Positions 1 through 9,077 of a stretch of 64,000 bases of DNA are shown piece by piece. The notes under the pieces were generated by a model. The model did not search any database. It was not told the origin of the DNA and saw only the letters and a program-made list of their open reading frames with translations. The position numbers were made by a program, and so were the translations under genes. Position 1 is the first letter of the stretch. Every line of letters begins with the position of its first letter. This stretch comes from Escherichia whittamii (lineage in GTDB: Bacteria; Pseudomonadota; Gammaproteobacteria; Enterobacterales; Enterobacteriaceae): contig NZ_JACSQI010000004.1 in the NCBI RefSeq assembly GCF_014836715.1, positions 248,001-312,000 of the forward strand, read 5' to 3'.

Positions 1-1
1 T

Positions 2-601
2 CTACAAGGTCGTGGTGTTGAGCGGAAAGACTTTAACTCCTACGGTTCGCGGCGTGGTAACCATGAAGTGATGATGCGTGGCACGTTCGCCAATATTCGC
101 ATTCGTAACGAAATGGTGCCTGATGTCGAAGGGGGGATGACGCGCCATCTACCAGGCAATGATGTAATCTCTATTTATGACGCGGCGATGCGCTATCAGC
201 AGGAGAAAACACCGCTGGCGGTAATTGCCGGGAAAGAGTATGGGTCAGGTTCGAGTCGTGACTGGGCAGCAAAAGGCCCACGTCTGCTCGGTATTCGCGT
301 GGTGATTGCCGAATCGTTTGAACGTATTCACCGTTCGAATTTAATAGGCATGGGGATTTTGCCGCTAGAGTTCCCGCAAGGTGTGACGCGTAAATCGTTA
401 GGGCTGACGGGGGAAGAAAAGATTGATATTGCCAATCTGCAAAATCTGCAACCTGGCGCTACGGTTCCTGTGACGCTGACGCGGGCTGATGGAAGTCAGG
501 AAGTTGTACCGTGCCGTTGTCGTATCGATACAGCAACAGAATTAACCTATTACCAGAACGACGGTATTTTGCACTATGTCATTCGTAATATGTTGAAATA
601 A
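2..601 (+). CDS. acnA: Aconitate hydratase A, C-terminal part (5' end outside window)
   Basis: This is the last 199 codons of aconitase A, which interconverts citrate and isocitrate in the TCA cycle using a 4Fe-4S cluster and is the stress-associated aconitase in E. coli. Codons are open from base 2, so the gene enters from the left. The visible part is the swivelling C-terminal domain with the conserved [16 protein letters not shown] substrate-binding segment and [17 protein letters not shown], ending in IRNMLK. The N-terminal cluster-binding cysteines are outside the window. It converges with ribA, with one hairpin between them. The identity is firm from remembered E. coli sequence. Confidence 0.97.
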   Translation, partial: LQGRGVERKDFNSYGSRRGNHEVMMRGTFANIRIRNEMVPDVEGGMTRHLPGNDVISIYDAAMRYQQEKTPLAVIAGKEYGSGSSRDWAAKGPRLLGIRVVIAESFERIHRSNLIGMGILPLEFPQGVTRKSLGLTGEEKIDIANLQNLQPGATVPVTLTRADGSQEVVPCRCRIDTATELTYYQNDGILHYVIRNMLK

Positions 602-610
602 TTTGCTTTT

Positions 611-639
611 GCTTGCCGGATGTGGAATGTCCGGCAAGC
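611..639. terminator. Perfect hairpin between acnA and ribA, REP-like
   Basis: Bases 611-620 and 630-639 form a perfect 10-bp inverted repeat with a 9-nt loop. It lies between the convergent 3' ends of acnA and ribA and has the GCCGGA/TCCGGC core of REP elements. Neither side has a strong T tract, so transcript 3'-end stabilisation is as likely as intrinsic termination. Confidence 0.5.
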
Positions 640-664
640 ATATTAAGCCTGCAACAAACGAGGA

Positions 665-1255
665 TTATTTGTTGAGCAAATGGCCCATTTTCTCGGCTTT
701 TGTATCGAGATAATGTTCATTATTTGGGTTACGTCCAACAATCAGCGGCACGCGTTCAACGATATTGATACCCGCTTCGGTCAGAATTTCGACTTTTTTC
801 GGGTTGTTGGTTAACAAGCGGACTTCATTGACACCAAGGAGTTTGAACATATCGGCGCAGAGGGTGAAATCACGTTCATCAGCGGCGAAGCCTAACTGAT
901 GATTGGCCTCTACGGTGTCGTAACCTTGATCCTGTAACGCATAAGCACGGATTTTATTCAACAAACCGATGTTACGTCCTTCCTGACGGTGGTACAGCAA
1001 AATACCTCGGCCTTCTTCGGCAATGTGCGTCAGTGCTGCTTCAAGCTGGAAGCCACAATCGCAGCGCAAGCTGAACAGGGCATCACCGGTCAGACACTCA
1101 GAATGGACGCGCGCAAGTACCGGGGTATGCCCGGAAATATCGCCATAGACTAGCGCGACATGATCGTGTCCGGTTGCCAGTTCTTCAAATCCCACCATCA
1201 GGAAATCGCCCCATGGGGTTGGCAGTTTGGCTTCTGCCACACGTTTAAGCTGCAT
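665..1255 (-). CDS. ribA: GTP cyclohydrolase II
   Basis: RibA catalyses the first committed step of riboflavin synthesis, converting GTP to a diaminopyrimidinone ribosyl phosphate, formate and pyrophosphate in the cytosol. At 196 residues it matches the E. coli enzyme. The zinc ligands are visible as Cys54 (HSECLTGD), Cys65 and Cys67 (RCDCGF). The catalytic residues known from E. coli RibA, Tyr105 and Arg128, fall at exactly those positions. It is a stand-alone GCH II, not fused to RibB. It is transcribed away from pgpB across a 168-bp divergent region. Confidence 0.98.
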   Translation of the reverse strand: MQLKRVAEAKLPTPWGDFLMVGFEELATGHDHVALVYGDISGHTPVLARVHSECLTGDALFSLRCDCGFQLEAALTHIAEEGRGILLYHRQEGRNIGLLNKIRAYALQDQGYDTVEANHQLGFAADERDFTLCADMFKLLGVNEVRLLTNNPKKVEILTEAGINIVERVPLIVGRNPNNEHYLDTKAEKMGHLLNK

Positions 1256-1423
1256 GAAATTCTCCAGATAATGCTGGTTCTGTATTGTCTTATTTTGCCA
1301 TAACGCGAAGGGGTTCTCCTAATCACGACGCGCCAATCGTTCACTGAATGGCACAAATCTGTCAATTTTTACTGGAGCAGGCATTTTCAGTTATGATTGT
1401 GGGAGTTATAAAAAGGAGAGGCC

Positions 1424-2188
1424 ATGCGTTCGATTGCCAGACGTACCGCAGTGGGAGCTGCACTATTACTTGTAATGCCGGTAGCTGTATGGATTTCTGG
1501 CTGGCGTTGGCAACCAGGAGATCAAAGTTGGCTGTTAAAAGCAGCCTTTTGGATCACTGAAACCGTTACTCAGCCCTGGGGCGTCATTACCCATCTGATT
1601 TTATTCTGTTGGTTTCTCTGGTGTCTGCGTTTTCGCCTCAAAGCTGCAATTATGCTGTTTACCATTCTGGCTGCGGCGATCCTCATTGGACAAGGAGTGA
1701 AATCCTGGATAAAAGATAAAGTTCAGGAGCCGCGCCCCTTTGTGATATGGCTGGAAAAAACACATCATATTCCGGTTGAGGAGTTCTACACTTTAAAACG
1801 TGCGGAACGCGGAAGCTTAGTGAAAGAACAGTTGGCTGAAGAAAATAATATACCGGACTATTTACGCTCTCACTGGCAGAAAGAGACGGGTTTTGCCTTT
1901 CCTTCCGGTCACACGATGTTTGCTGCCAGTTGGGCGCTGCTGGCCGTTGGGTTACTGTGGCCGCGTCGGCGAACATTCACCATTGCACTCTTGCTGGTTT
2001 GGGCCACGGGAGTCATGGGAAGCCGCCTACTGCTCGGGATGCATTGGCCGCGTGATTTGGTGGTGGCTACATTGATTTCGTGGGCGCTGGTGGCGGTGGC
2101 AACCTGGCTTGCGCAACGAATTTGTGGGCCATTGACACCACCTCCGGAAGAAAATCGTGAGATAGCGCAACGAGAAGAAGAAAGTTAA
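1424..2188 (+). CDS. pgpB: Phosphatidylglycerophosphatase B / undecaprenyl-diphosphate phosphatase
   Basis: PgpB is an inner-membrane PAP2-family phosphatase that acts on phosphatidylglycerophosphate, diacylglycerol pyrophosphate and undecaprenyl pyrophosphate. The three family motifs are visible: a K-x6-RP segment ending EPRPF, PSGHTMF, and SRLLLGMHWPRDL with the catalytic His and Asp. Several hydrophobic segments fit a six-helix protein of 254 residues. The start at 1424 is supported by an AAAAGGAGAGG ribosome site just upstream. Divergent from ribA. Confidence 0.96.
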   Translation: MRSIARRTAVGAALLLVMPVAVWISGWRWQPGDQSWLLKAAFWITETVTQPWGVITHLILFCWFLWCLRFRLKAAIMLFTILAAAILIGQGVKSWIKDKVQEPRPFVIWLEKTHHIPVEEFYTLKRAERGSLVKEQLAEENNIPDYLRSHWQKETGFAFPSGHTMFAASWALLAVGLLWPRRRTFTIALLLVWATGVMGSRLLLGMHWPRDLVVATLISWALVAVATWLAQRICGPLTPPPEENREIAQREEES

Positions 2189-2336
2189 CGCTGGTTGATT
2201 TTCTGATTTTCGCCCTTAAATCACCAACAATGCACGTAGTTGCCATTTCGCAGTCGACGTGAAAATGGTACTTTAAAGGGCTATTGCGATAAGTTGACCA
2301 TAATTTATGCGCTCTAACCACATAACGGGAAGTAAT

Positions 2337-2645
2337 GTGAAATATTTACTCATATTCTTATTGGTGTTGGCGATTTTCGTGATTTCGGTCACATTAGGTG
2401 CGCAGAACGATCAACAGGTGACGTTTAACTATCTGTTAGCGCAAGGGGAGTATCGTATCTCTACTTTGCTGGCCGTATTGTTTGCTGCGGGTTTTGCTAT
2501 CGGTTGGTTAATTTGTGGACTGTTCTGGCTGCGAGTTCGTGTTTCTCTGGCGCGTGCTGAACGTAAAATAAAGCGACTGGAAAACCAGCTTTCATCCGCG
2601 ACTGATGTGGCGGTAGCGCCGCATGCGTCAGTGGCGAAGGAATAA
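2337..2645 (+). CDS. lapA: Lipopolysaccharide assembly protein A
   Basis: LapA is a small inner-membrane protein (102 residues with this start) that works with LapB in control of LPS synthesis. Two hydrophobic helices are followed by a cytoplasmic helix rich in Arg, Lys and Glu (residues about 65-90). I chose GTG at 2337, giving MKYLLIFLLVLAIF, because this matches the E. coli protein and is preceded by a GGGAAG-type ribosome site. An upstream in-frame ATG at 2307 would add ten polar residues with no ribosome site of its own. It is six bases from lapB and surely cotranscribed. Confidence 0.92.
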   Translation: MKYLLIFLLVLAIFVISVTLGAQNDQQVTFNYLLAQGEYRISTLLAVLFAAGFAIGWLICGLFWLRVRVSLARAERKIKRLENQLSSATDVAVAPHASVAKE

Positions 2646-2651
2646 CTTTCT

Positions 2652-3821
2652 ATGCTGGAGTTGTTGTTTCTGCTCTTGCCTGTAGCCGCTGCCTATGGCT
2701 GGTATATGGGCCGCAGAAGTGCGCAACAAAACAAGCAAGATGAAGCCAACCGCCTGTCACGTGATTACGTGGCAGGGGTGAACTTTCTGCTTAGTAATCA
2801 ACAGGATAAAGCGGTAGATCTGTTCCTCGATATGCTCAAAGAGGACACCGGGACCGTTGAAGCCCACCTTACGCTCGGAAACTTGTTCCGATCCCGTGGC
2901 GAAGTCGATCGCGCAATTCGCATCCACCAAACCTTAATGGAAAGCGCCTCGCTGACCTATGAACAGCGCCTGTTAGCAATTCAGCAACTGGGTCGTGATT
3001 ACATGGCTGCCGGGTTGTACGATCGTGCGGAAGATATGTTTAATCAATTGACTGATGAAACTGATTTCCGTGTCGGCGCATTGCAACAACTCCTGCAAAT
3101 CTACCAGGCCACCAGTGAATGGCAAAAGGCGATCGATGTTGCCGAACGTTTGGTTAAACTGGGTAAAGATAAACAGCGGGTCGAAATAGCCCATTTCTAT
3201 TGTGAATTAGCTCTTCAATATATTGCCAGCGACGATCTCGATCGTGCCATGGCTTTGCTGAAAAAAGGGGCGGCGGCCGACAAAAACAGCGCGCGCGTAT
3301 CCATCATGATGGGGCGTGTGTTTATGGCCAAAGGCGAGTACGGCAAAGCGGTCGAAAGCCTGCAACGCGTTATTTCTCAGGACAGAGAACTGGTCAGCGA
3401 AACGCTGGAAATGCTGCAAACCTGCTATCAGCAGCTGGGTAAAACAGCCGAATGGGCAGAATTCCTACAGCGCGCAGTAGAAGAGAACACCGGTGCCGAT
3501 GCTGAACTGATGCTTGCTGACATCATTGAATCGCGTGATGGGAGTGACGCAGCTCAGATTTATATTACGCGCCAGTTGCAACGTCACCCAACCATGCGCG
3601 TGTTCCACAAATTGATGGATTACCATCTCAATGAAGCGGAAGAAGGGCGTGCAAAAGAGAGCCTGATGGTGCTGCGTGATATGGTTGGTGAAAAGGTACG
3701 CAGTAAGCCGCGTTATCGCTGCCAGAAGTGTGGTTTTACCGCTTATACCCTTTACTGGCATTGTCCGTCCTGTCGAGCCTGGTCAACCATTAAACCAATT
3801 CGCGGTCTGGATGGTCTGTAA
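2652..3821 (+). CDS. lapB: LPS assembly protein B, TPR and rubredoxin domains
   Basis: LapB is an essential inner-membrane-anchored protein that links FtsH proteolysis of LpxC to LPS transport, so it sets the rate of LPS synthesis. The 389-residue protein has one N-terminal transmembrane helix (about 1-20), a long run of TPR helices, and a C-terminal rubredoxin-type metal site formed by Cys357, Cys360, Cys371 and Cys374 (CQKC and CPSC). Length and all four cysteines agree with E. coli LapB. It follows lapA in the same operon. Confidence 0.97.
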   Translation: MLELLFLLLPVAAAYGWYMGRRSAQQNKQDEANRLSRDYVAGVNFLLSNQQDKAVDLFLDMLKEDTGTVEAHLTLGNLFRSRGEVDRAIRIHQTLMESASLTYEQRLLAIQQLGRDYMAAGLYDRAEDMFNQLTDETDFRVGALQQLLQIYQATSEWQKAIDVAERLVKLGKDKQRVEIAHFYCELALQYIASDDLDRAMALLKKGAAADKNSARVSIMMGRVFMAKGEYGKAVESLQRVISQDRELVSETLEMLQTCYQQLGKTAEWAEFLQRAVEENTGADAELMLADIIESRDGSDAAQIYITRQLQRHPTMRVFHKLMDYHLNEAEEGRAKESLMVLRDMVGEKVRSKPRYRCQKCGFTAYTLYWHCPSCRAWSTIKPIRGLDGL

Positions 3822-3926
3822 TTTTAAAAAAAATCAACTTTAGTTACAACATACTGATAGTTGTTATCAACAAATGTGCTTCGGTAACTCCTGCATGGAA
3901 AAGCCTGACAGGGGAGAAATCGCAAC

Positions 3927-3955
3927 TGTTAATTTTTTATTTCCACGGGTAGAAT
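3927..3955 (+). promoter_or_regulatory. Candidate sigma-70 promoter for pyrF
   Basis: TGTTAA (3927-3932) and TAGAAT (3950-3955) are separated by 17 bases, about 60 bases before the pyrF start. There is no clear terminator after lapB, so read-through from lapAB is also possible. Confidence 0.45.
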
Positions 3956-4012
3956 GCTCGCCGTTTACCTTTTCGCGCCACTTCCGGTGCCCATCATCAA
4001 GAAGGTCTGGTC

Positions 4013-4750
4013 ATGACGTTAACTGCTTCATCTTCTTCCCGCGCTGTTACGAGTTCTCCCGTCGTTGTTGCCCTCGATTATAATAATCGTGATGCCGCGC
4101 TGGCATTTGTCGACAAAATCGACCCACGCGATTGTCGCCTGAAAGTCGGCAAAGAGATGTTTACGCTGTTTGGGCCACAGTTTGTCCGTGAACTGCAAGA
4201 GCGTGGTTTTGATATCTTCCTTGACCTGAAATTTCACGACATTCCCAACACAGCAGCACACGCCGTGGCCGCAGCGGCTGACTTAGGCGTATGGATGGTG
4301 AATGTTCATGCTTCTGGCGGGGCGCGTATGATGACAGCAGCTCGTGAGGCGCTGATTCCGTTTGGCAAAGATGCGCCGTTGTTAATCGCGGTAACTGTGC
4401 TGACCAGCATGGAATCAAGCGATCTGGCTGATCTTGGCGTGACACTGTCACCAGCGGATTATGCAGAACGTCTGGCGGCGCTGACACAAAAATGTGGTCT
4501 TGATGGCGTGGTGTGTTCTGCCCAGGAAGCCGTTCGTTTTAAACAAGCGTTTGGTCAGGACTTCAAACTGGTTACGCCGGGTATTCGTCCGCAGGGGAGT
4601 GATGCTGGCGACCAGCGCCGCATTATGACGCCAGAACAGGCGCTGGCGGCTGGGGTTGATTATATGGTGATTGGTCGCCCGGTGACGCAATCTGCGGATC
4701 CAGCGCAAACGCTGAAAGCGATCAACGCCTCGTTACAGCGGAGTGCATAA
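4013..4750 (+). CDS. pyrF: Orotidine 5'-phosphate decarboxylase
   Basis: PyrF catalyses the last step of UMP synthesis, decarboxylating OMP. The 245-residue TIM-barrel protein carries the catalytic [10 protein letters not shown] segment and the phosphate-binding end VTPGIRPQG. Start at 4013 matches E. coli PyrF. The stop TAA shares its final A with the ATG of yciH, so the two are translationally coupled. Compared with K-12 as I remember it there are a dozen or so conservative substitutions spread over the protein, one reason to think this is not a K-12-like strain. Confidence 0.97.
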   Translation: MTLTASSSSRAVTSSPVVVALDYNNRDAALAFVDKIDPRDCRLKVGKEMFTLFGPQFVRELQERGFDIFLDLKFHDIPNTAAHAVAAAADLGVWMVNVHASGGARMMTAAREALIPFGKDAPLLIAVTVLTSMESSDLADLGVTLSPADYAERLAALTQKCGLDGVVCSAQEAVRFKQAFGQDFKLVTPGIRPQGSDAGDQRRIMTPEQALAAGVDYMVIGRPVTQSADPAQTLKAINASLQRSA

Positions 4751-5076
4751 TGAGTGATTCCAACAGCCGTCTGGTCTATTCAACGGAGACTGGGCGTATT
4801 GATGAACCGAAAGTAGCCCCTGTACGGCCTAAAGGTGACGGCGTTGTGCGTATTCAACGTCAAACCAGCGGCCGTAAAGGTAAGGGGGTTTGCCTGATTA
4901 CTGGTGTTGATCTCGATGAAGCTGAACTGATAAAGCTAGCGGCAGAACTAAAGAAAAAATGCGGCTGCGGAGGGTCAGTAAAAGAGGGAATTATCGAAAT
5001 CCAGGGTGATAAGCGTGATTTATTAAAATCAATGCTTGAAGCGAAAGGCATGAAGGTAAAACTTGCTGGCGGTTAA
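4750..5076 (+). CDS. yciH: SUI1/eIF1-like translation factor family protein YciH
   Basis: YciH is the bacterial member of the SUI1/eIF1 family, 108 residues, able in vitro to influence initiation fidelity; its cellular role is not settled. The SUI1 fold is visible in the second half, including ITGVDLDEAELIKLAAELKK and KCGCGGSVKEG. Its ATG overlaps the pyrF stop by one base. A good intrinsic terminator follows directly. Confidence 0.95.
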   Translation: MSDSNSRLVYSTETGRIDEPKVAPVRPKGDGVVRIQRQTSGRKGKGVCLITGVDLDEAELIKLAAELKKKCGCGGSVKEGIIEIQGDKRDLLKSMLEAKGMKVKLAGG

Positions 5077-5081
5077 CAAAA

Positions 5082-5115
5082 AAAGCCACGGAAACATTCC
5101 GTGGCTTTCGTTTAT
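5082..5115 (+). terminator. Intrinsic terminator after pyrF-yciH
   Basis: Bases 5082-5093 pair with 5097-5108 as a perfect 12-bp stem closed by a 3-nt loop. The stem ends in TTT and continues into CGTTTATTT. It lies six bases after the yciH stop. Confidence 0.85.
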
Positions 5116-5202
5116 TTCACTGTGTGTATTATTCAGTTATTTCATACTGAACAAAGTTAAGCGTATTATAATTGCGAGTCGCTAATCGACATTTATTTAC
5201 GA

Positions 5203-5421
5203 TTATTTACCGACCTGGTGACCGATAATACCACCAACGGCTGCTCCGCCTAACGTACCCAGCGTGCTGCCATCAGTCAGTACTGCGCCACCTATAGCAC
5301 CTGCACCTGCACCGATTGCGGTATTACGATCTCGTTTAGACCAGTTAGAACAGGCACTCAGAGACATAGCCAGCGTAATCGCCAGAACAGCCGCGGTCAT
5401 TTTTTTGCTCGTTACAAACAT
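5203..5421 (-). CDS. osmB: Osmotically inducible lipoprotein B
   Basis: OsmB is a small lipoprotein induced by osmotic stress and stationary phase; its molecular role is unknown. The 72-residue precursor has a signal peptide ending in the lipobox LSAC with the lipidated Cys at residue 24. The mature part is a glycine-rich segment (GAGAGAIGGA, GGAAVGGIIGHQ) typical of glycine-zipper proteins. It converges with yciH. Confidence 0.95.
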   Translation of the reverse strand: MFVTSKKMTAAVLAITLAMSLSACSNWSKRDRNTAIGAGAGAIGGAVLTDGSTLGTLGGAAVGGIIGHQVGK

Positions 5422-5644
5422 AATACTCTCTCCTGAATTTATGATTCACGGAAGTAAGCTCTCTTTAACTATAATAGTTAATAAGCTTCCTGAAAAAGTT
5501 ATTTTCCGTGAAATCCTCTCGCGCAGGGTTATATCACGCAGGTGACAGTCACTTCCTGTTATATCGCTAATGTTAATTCTACAACTTTGAGGTTTTAAGG
5601 ACAGGTAAATAGTCTTAATTAACAGCCAGGAATCATCTTAGAGC

Positions 5645-5672
5645 GGATGATTTGCGAAAGGGCAAATCATCC
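5645..5672. terminator. Hairpin downstream of deoT
   Basis: Bases 5645-5655 and 5662-5672 form a perfect 11-bp stem with a 6-nt loop, 15 bases beyond the deoT stop. No T tract follows on either strand, so this is a weak terminator or an RNA 3'-end stabiliser. Confidence 0.5.
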
Positions 5673-5687
5673 ATAGCGGAGGGAAAA

Positions 5688-6437
5688 TTAATTGTCGATG
5701 ACGTGAACCGTCAGTTTATTGTGCTCAAGATGCAACAGGTGGCTGGCAGGTATCTTCGAGTCGGTGATGACGCGTTTGATTTTCTCAACAGGGCCGATGG
5801 AGTAAGAATGCACGGCACCAAATTTTGAGCTGTCCGTCAGAACTATTGCTTCGCACTCTTTTTCCAGCACAGCATTGACTACGTCGGTACGCATCATGTC
5901 GCGCCCAGTAAATCCAGTTTCAGGTTGCCAGCCATCAATACCAATAAAGGCCTTACTGAAATGAACCTGCTGGATACACTGACGGGTCAGAGGGCCAACC
6001 ATGCTTTCGCTTTTTTTCTGGTACACACCACCAAGTAGAATGACTTCACAGGGGGCGTCTTTCAACAAATGCGCAATGTAGCTGCTAACCGTAATGATGG
6101 TAACATCTTTCTTCTGTTCGCCTAACGTGCGAGCCAGAAGGGCATTGCTGCTGCCATTTTCAATAAAGATAGTTTCACCTGGCTGAACCAGAGAGGCCGC
6201 AAATTCGGCAAGTTCACGCTTCAGCGTATAATTGCTCATCATCCGGGTTTCAACGTCATCGCTATCAAGCGAAACCGCAAAACCATGCGCACGGCGCAGA
6301 TAACTCAGTTTTTCGAGGGTGTTGAGATCCTGGCGAATAGTAACTTCAGAAACACCAGTGGCTTTTGCCAGTTCGGTTACGCTAACCTGACCCTGGTCAA
6401 TGACCATCTGTAGAATTGTTTGTTGTCGGGAATTCAT
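5688..6437 (-). CDS. deoT: DeoR-family transcriptional regulator DeoT
   Basis: DeoT (formerly YciT) is a global-type repressor of the DeoR family. The 249-residue protein has the N-terminal winged helix (about 1-57, with [25 protein letters not shown]). A C-terminal sugar-phosphate sensing domain follows, with the family's [11 protein letters not shown] and VLTDSSKFG segments. Length and sequence agree with the E. coli protein. It is transcribed leftward, 93 bp from yciZ. Confidence 0.94.
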   Translation of the reverse strand: MNSRQQTILQMVIDQGQVSVTELAKATGVSEVTIRQDLNTLEKLSYLRRAHGFAVSLDSDDVETRMMSNYTLKRELAEFAASLVQPGETIFIENGSSNALLARTLGEQKKDVTIITVSSYIAHLLKDAPCEVILLGGVYQKKSESMVGPLTRQCIQQVHFSKAFIGIDGWQPETGFTGRDMMRTDVVNAVLEKECEAIVLTDSSKFGAVHSYSIGPVEKIKRVITDSKIPASHLLHLEHNKLTVHVIDN

Positions 6438-6530
6438 CGCTGTAATTCTTATAACGTTATAATATTCAATAAAAAAGCTGACGCGCCTGGCATCCTTTTC
6501 TGCTAAATGGAAAGCCTGAAAGCACGACTG

Positions 6531-6704
6531 TTAAATCTCCCACGGTGCCTTCGGGATGTCTGGCGTAGATGCAGCAACCTGGCGCAAGAGTTCTGCTTTA
6601 AGTATCTCAAGATTATGGATCGCAGAGTGGTAATCGCCCGCCACAAGGATATCTAACACAATATCAATACGTTCGGCAACGTGTTGGGCATCAAATTCAG
6701 ACAT
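6531..6704 (-). CDS. yciZ: UPF0509 family small protein YciZ
   Basis: YciZ is a 57-residue acidic protein of unknown function ([14 protein letters not shown]... ending KAPWEI). I place the start at 6704 rather than the longer reading to 6746, because AAGGATACCTTC sits just before this ATG and the E. coli protein starts MSEF. No signal peptide or membrane segment is present. It lies alone between deoT and pdeR on the same strand. Confidence 0.88.
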   Translation of the reverse strand: MSEFDAQHVAERIDIVLDILVAGDYHSAIHNLEILKAELLRQVAASTPDIPKAPWEI

Positions 6705-6850
6705 GAAGGTATCCTTATGGCAAAAAGTTGAAAATAGATAATGCAAAAATTGCCGCTAAAAGAGAAGCGTATAACGGCAAAGGCTAATTATCATTCGGGA
6801 ATGCAATAATTAATGAGATTATGTATCGTTAAATGTTTATATTCGTCTCT

Positions 6851-8836
6851 TTATGACCGTTTTAGATAACGTTTAAACCAGCGCTCGAAGGCCACGGCAG
6901 GCATTGGTTTGGCAAACAAAAATCCTTGTCTCTCATTGATACCGTTTTTGGTCAAAAAGGCATCTTCTTTTGCGCTTTCCACCCCTTCGGCGATGACCTG
7001 CAGATTCAATGCCTGGGCGACGGCGACAATCGCTCGCACCAATGACTGCGAGACAGGTTGTTTGTGAATATTACGGACAAAAACCTGGTCAAGTTTAATC
7101 GCATCGATGGGAAAACGGGCCAGTTGCGAAAGCGAAGAGTAGCCAGTACCAAAATCATCCAAATGCACTTGCGCGCCTAACTGACTAAATTGCTGAATAA
7201 CAGAGAGGGCGAGTTCATCATTTTCTATCAGACAGCTTTCAGTTAACTCGATATCAATAGGGCAATATTCAAAATTCAGTTCTTGAAGAACCTGTTTCAG
7301 ATCGGTAAAAAGAGTTTGATCGGCAAACTGGCGAGCAGAGATGTTCACCGCTACCCGCAGATTAATGCCTTTATCACGCCATTTCGCCACCTGACGCACC
7401 ACATCGATAATCACCCAACGTCCTAATGGAACAATTAGCCCGGACTCTTCTGCATAGGAAATAAAGTCTAACGGGGGAATTAGTCCACGTTCAGGCGACT
7501 GCCAGCGCACCAACGCTTCCAGGCTTCGTACTTCACCGCGCCAGGTGATTTTCGGTTGATAGTGAATAACTAACTGATCGTTTTCCAGCGCCTTACGCAG
7601 GTTGGTATCAAGCCAAAGATATTCGAAAACCCGTTGGTTCATTTCTGGCGAAAAAACACAGAACTGTCCGCGTCCACCTTCTTTTGCCGTGTACATTGCG
7701 GTATCTGCATGGCGAATAATGGCAGCGCTATCCATACCATGTTGTGGCGAAAGTGAAATACCGACTGAACAGCCGGTATAGACTTCAATTAATCCAATGC
7801 GGAAGGGTTGGCGAAGCCGGGTTAAAATACGCGACGCCATCGCTTCCAGTGCGCTTTGTGATGTATTGGGGGCCAGCACCAGAAACTCATCCCCGCCTGG
7901 ACGTGCCAGCACCTGATCCTGTTCAAGGCAGCTTAAAATGGCCAGAGACACCTCACGTAACAGCTGGTCGCCAAATAAATGTCCGTAAGCGTCGTTTACC
8001 TTTTTAAAATTGTCTAAATCAAGATATACAACACCAACCTTACAGTCGTCAGCCTGATCAATGGCATGATCGATTAACTCCTGCATGGCGTTACGATTCG
8101 GCAGTCCGGTGATGCTGTCGGTATTTGCCAGTATGCGAAGTCGTTCCTGGGCGCGACGCTCTTCGGTAATATCGGTGCCGGAACAGATTAAATAGATCTC
8201 ATTTTTTCCGCTACCGCTGTGCACAAATTTGTTGCGGAACAGAAACAGCCGTTGACCTTTGCGCGTTGGTATCCAGAGCTCAATTTCATAAGAATTACCA
8301 CTGCGGAAAAATCCACGGTTATTACGGCTGGATGCTGCAGCTTCACGACGACTCATAAACAGCTTAAATACGCTTTGCCCAATGACATCGTGTTCTTTGA
8401 AACCTGTGTATTCTTCACATAATCGGTTAAAACGTTGGATATTCCCCCGGCTGTCAAGAATGACTATCGCGGAATGAGCTTCAGACACTACCTGTTCAGC
8501 AAAAGAGAGTCCATGCGATAAATCGCGGGCTACTGCAAGTGTGTCATGCCATGCAGATGCGTTGCCCCCCCATTCGCGCTTATTGATTTTTCGTCCAACC
8601 AGATGCACAGAAAGATCGCTCTCATTGACGGTCAGACTCATCATCAGGCTGGAAGTGATGACAGTCATTTCCCTGATGCGAGCAGCCTGTTCGGCAGATA
8701 ACTGCAACGTACGTTCAGGTTCTGTGGTTTCGGTGGTGGAAAAGCGCAAAACATCGCTGTTTTCCGTCAACCGCCAGTATGGATTGTGCGATCCGAGAAA
8801 GTTGTACAACGTTGTGGACTCCCTAACGGTTTTCAT
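6851..8836 (-). CDS. pdeR: Cyclic-di-GMP phosphodiesterase PdeR (YciR)
   Basis: PdeR degrades c-di-GMP and in E. coli acts as a trigger enzyme with DgcM and MlrA to control csgD and curli expression. The 661 residues comprise a PAS domain (about 110-230), a GGDEF domain with an intact GGDEF motif (RPGGDEFLV), and an EAL domain starting EALVRW and including the DDFGTGYSSL loop. I start at MKTVRES (8836) as in E. coli; the longer frame to 8872 adds 12 unconserved residues. It is monocistronic in appearance. Confidence 0.95.
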   Translation of the reverse strand: MKTVRESTTLYNFLGSHNPYWRLTENSDVLRFSTTETTEPERTLQLSAEQAARIREMTVITSSLMMSLTVNESDLSVHLVGRKINKREWGGNASAWHDTLAVARDLSHGLSFAEQVVSEAHSAIVILDSRGNIQRFNRLCEEYTGFKEHDVIGQSVFKLFMSRREAAASSRNNRGFFRSGNSYEIELWIPTRKGQRLFLFRNKFVHSGSGKNEIYLICSGTDITEERRAQERLRILANTDSITGLPNRNAMQELIDHAIDQADDCKVGVVYLDLDNFKKVNDAYGHLFGDQLLREVSLAILSCLEQDQVLARPGGDEFLVLAPNTSQSALEAMASRILTRLRQPFRIGLIEVYTGCSVGISLSPQHGMDSAAIIRHADTAMYTAKEGGRGQFCVFSPEMNQRVFEYLWLDTNLRKALENDQLVIHYQPKITWRGEVRSLEALVRWQSPERGLIPPLDFISYAEESGLIVPLGRWVIIDVVRQVAKWRDKGINLRVAVNISARQFADQTLFTDLKQVLQELNFEYCPIDIELTESCLIENDELALSVIQQFSQLGAQVHLDDFGTGYSSLSQLARFPIDAIKLDQVFVRNIHKQPVSQSLVRAIVAVAQALNLQVIAEGVESAKEDAFLTKNGINERQGFLFAKPMPAVAFERWFKRYLKRS

Positions 8837-9041
8837 GATGCATACCCTACGGTTAACGGCGAAGCACGCCATTAAATGAAAGGTCCAACATGACTTACAT
8901 GAAATTAGTGTCGGCTAAACGTATTGTTTTTTTTATATATTTATTTGTAATCCAGTTTTGGGAAAACGCCAGTTTTCAAACGGAAGTCGTTAAAAAATAT
9001 CTGCTGAGATAAAACGAATGTGAAAGGAGAGGGGAAAGCAA

Positions 9042-9068
9042 ACGGCCCATCCATAATGAACGGGCCGT
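9042..9068 (-). terminator. Terminator-like hairpin after rnb
   Basis: ACGGCCC (9042-9048) pairs with GGGCCGT (9062-9068). Read on the minus strand it lies just after the rnb stop and is followed by a pyrimidine-rich TTTGCTTTCCCC stretch. Confidence 0.55.
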
Positions 9069-9077
9069 GAAAGGGGA

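Noticed and set aside
6705-6746. N-terminal extension of yciZ to 71 residues
   Set aside because: The downstream ATG has an AAGGA ribosome site and gives the E. coli length of 57 residues.
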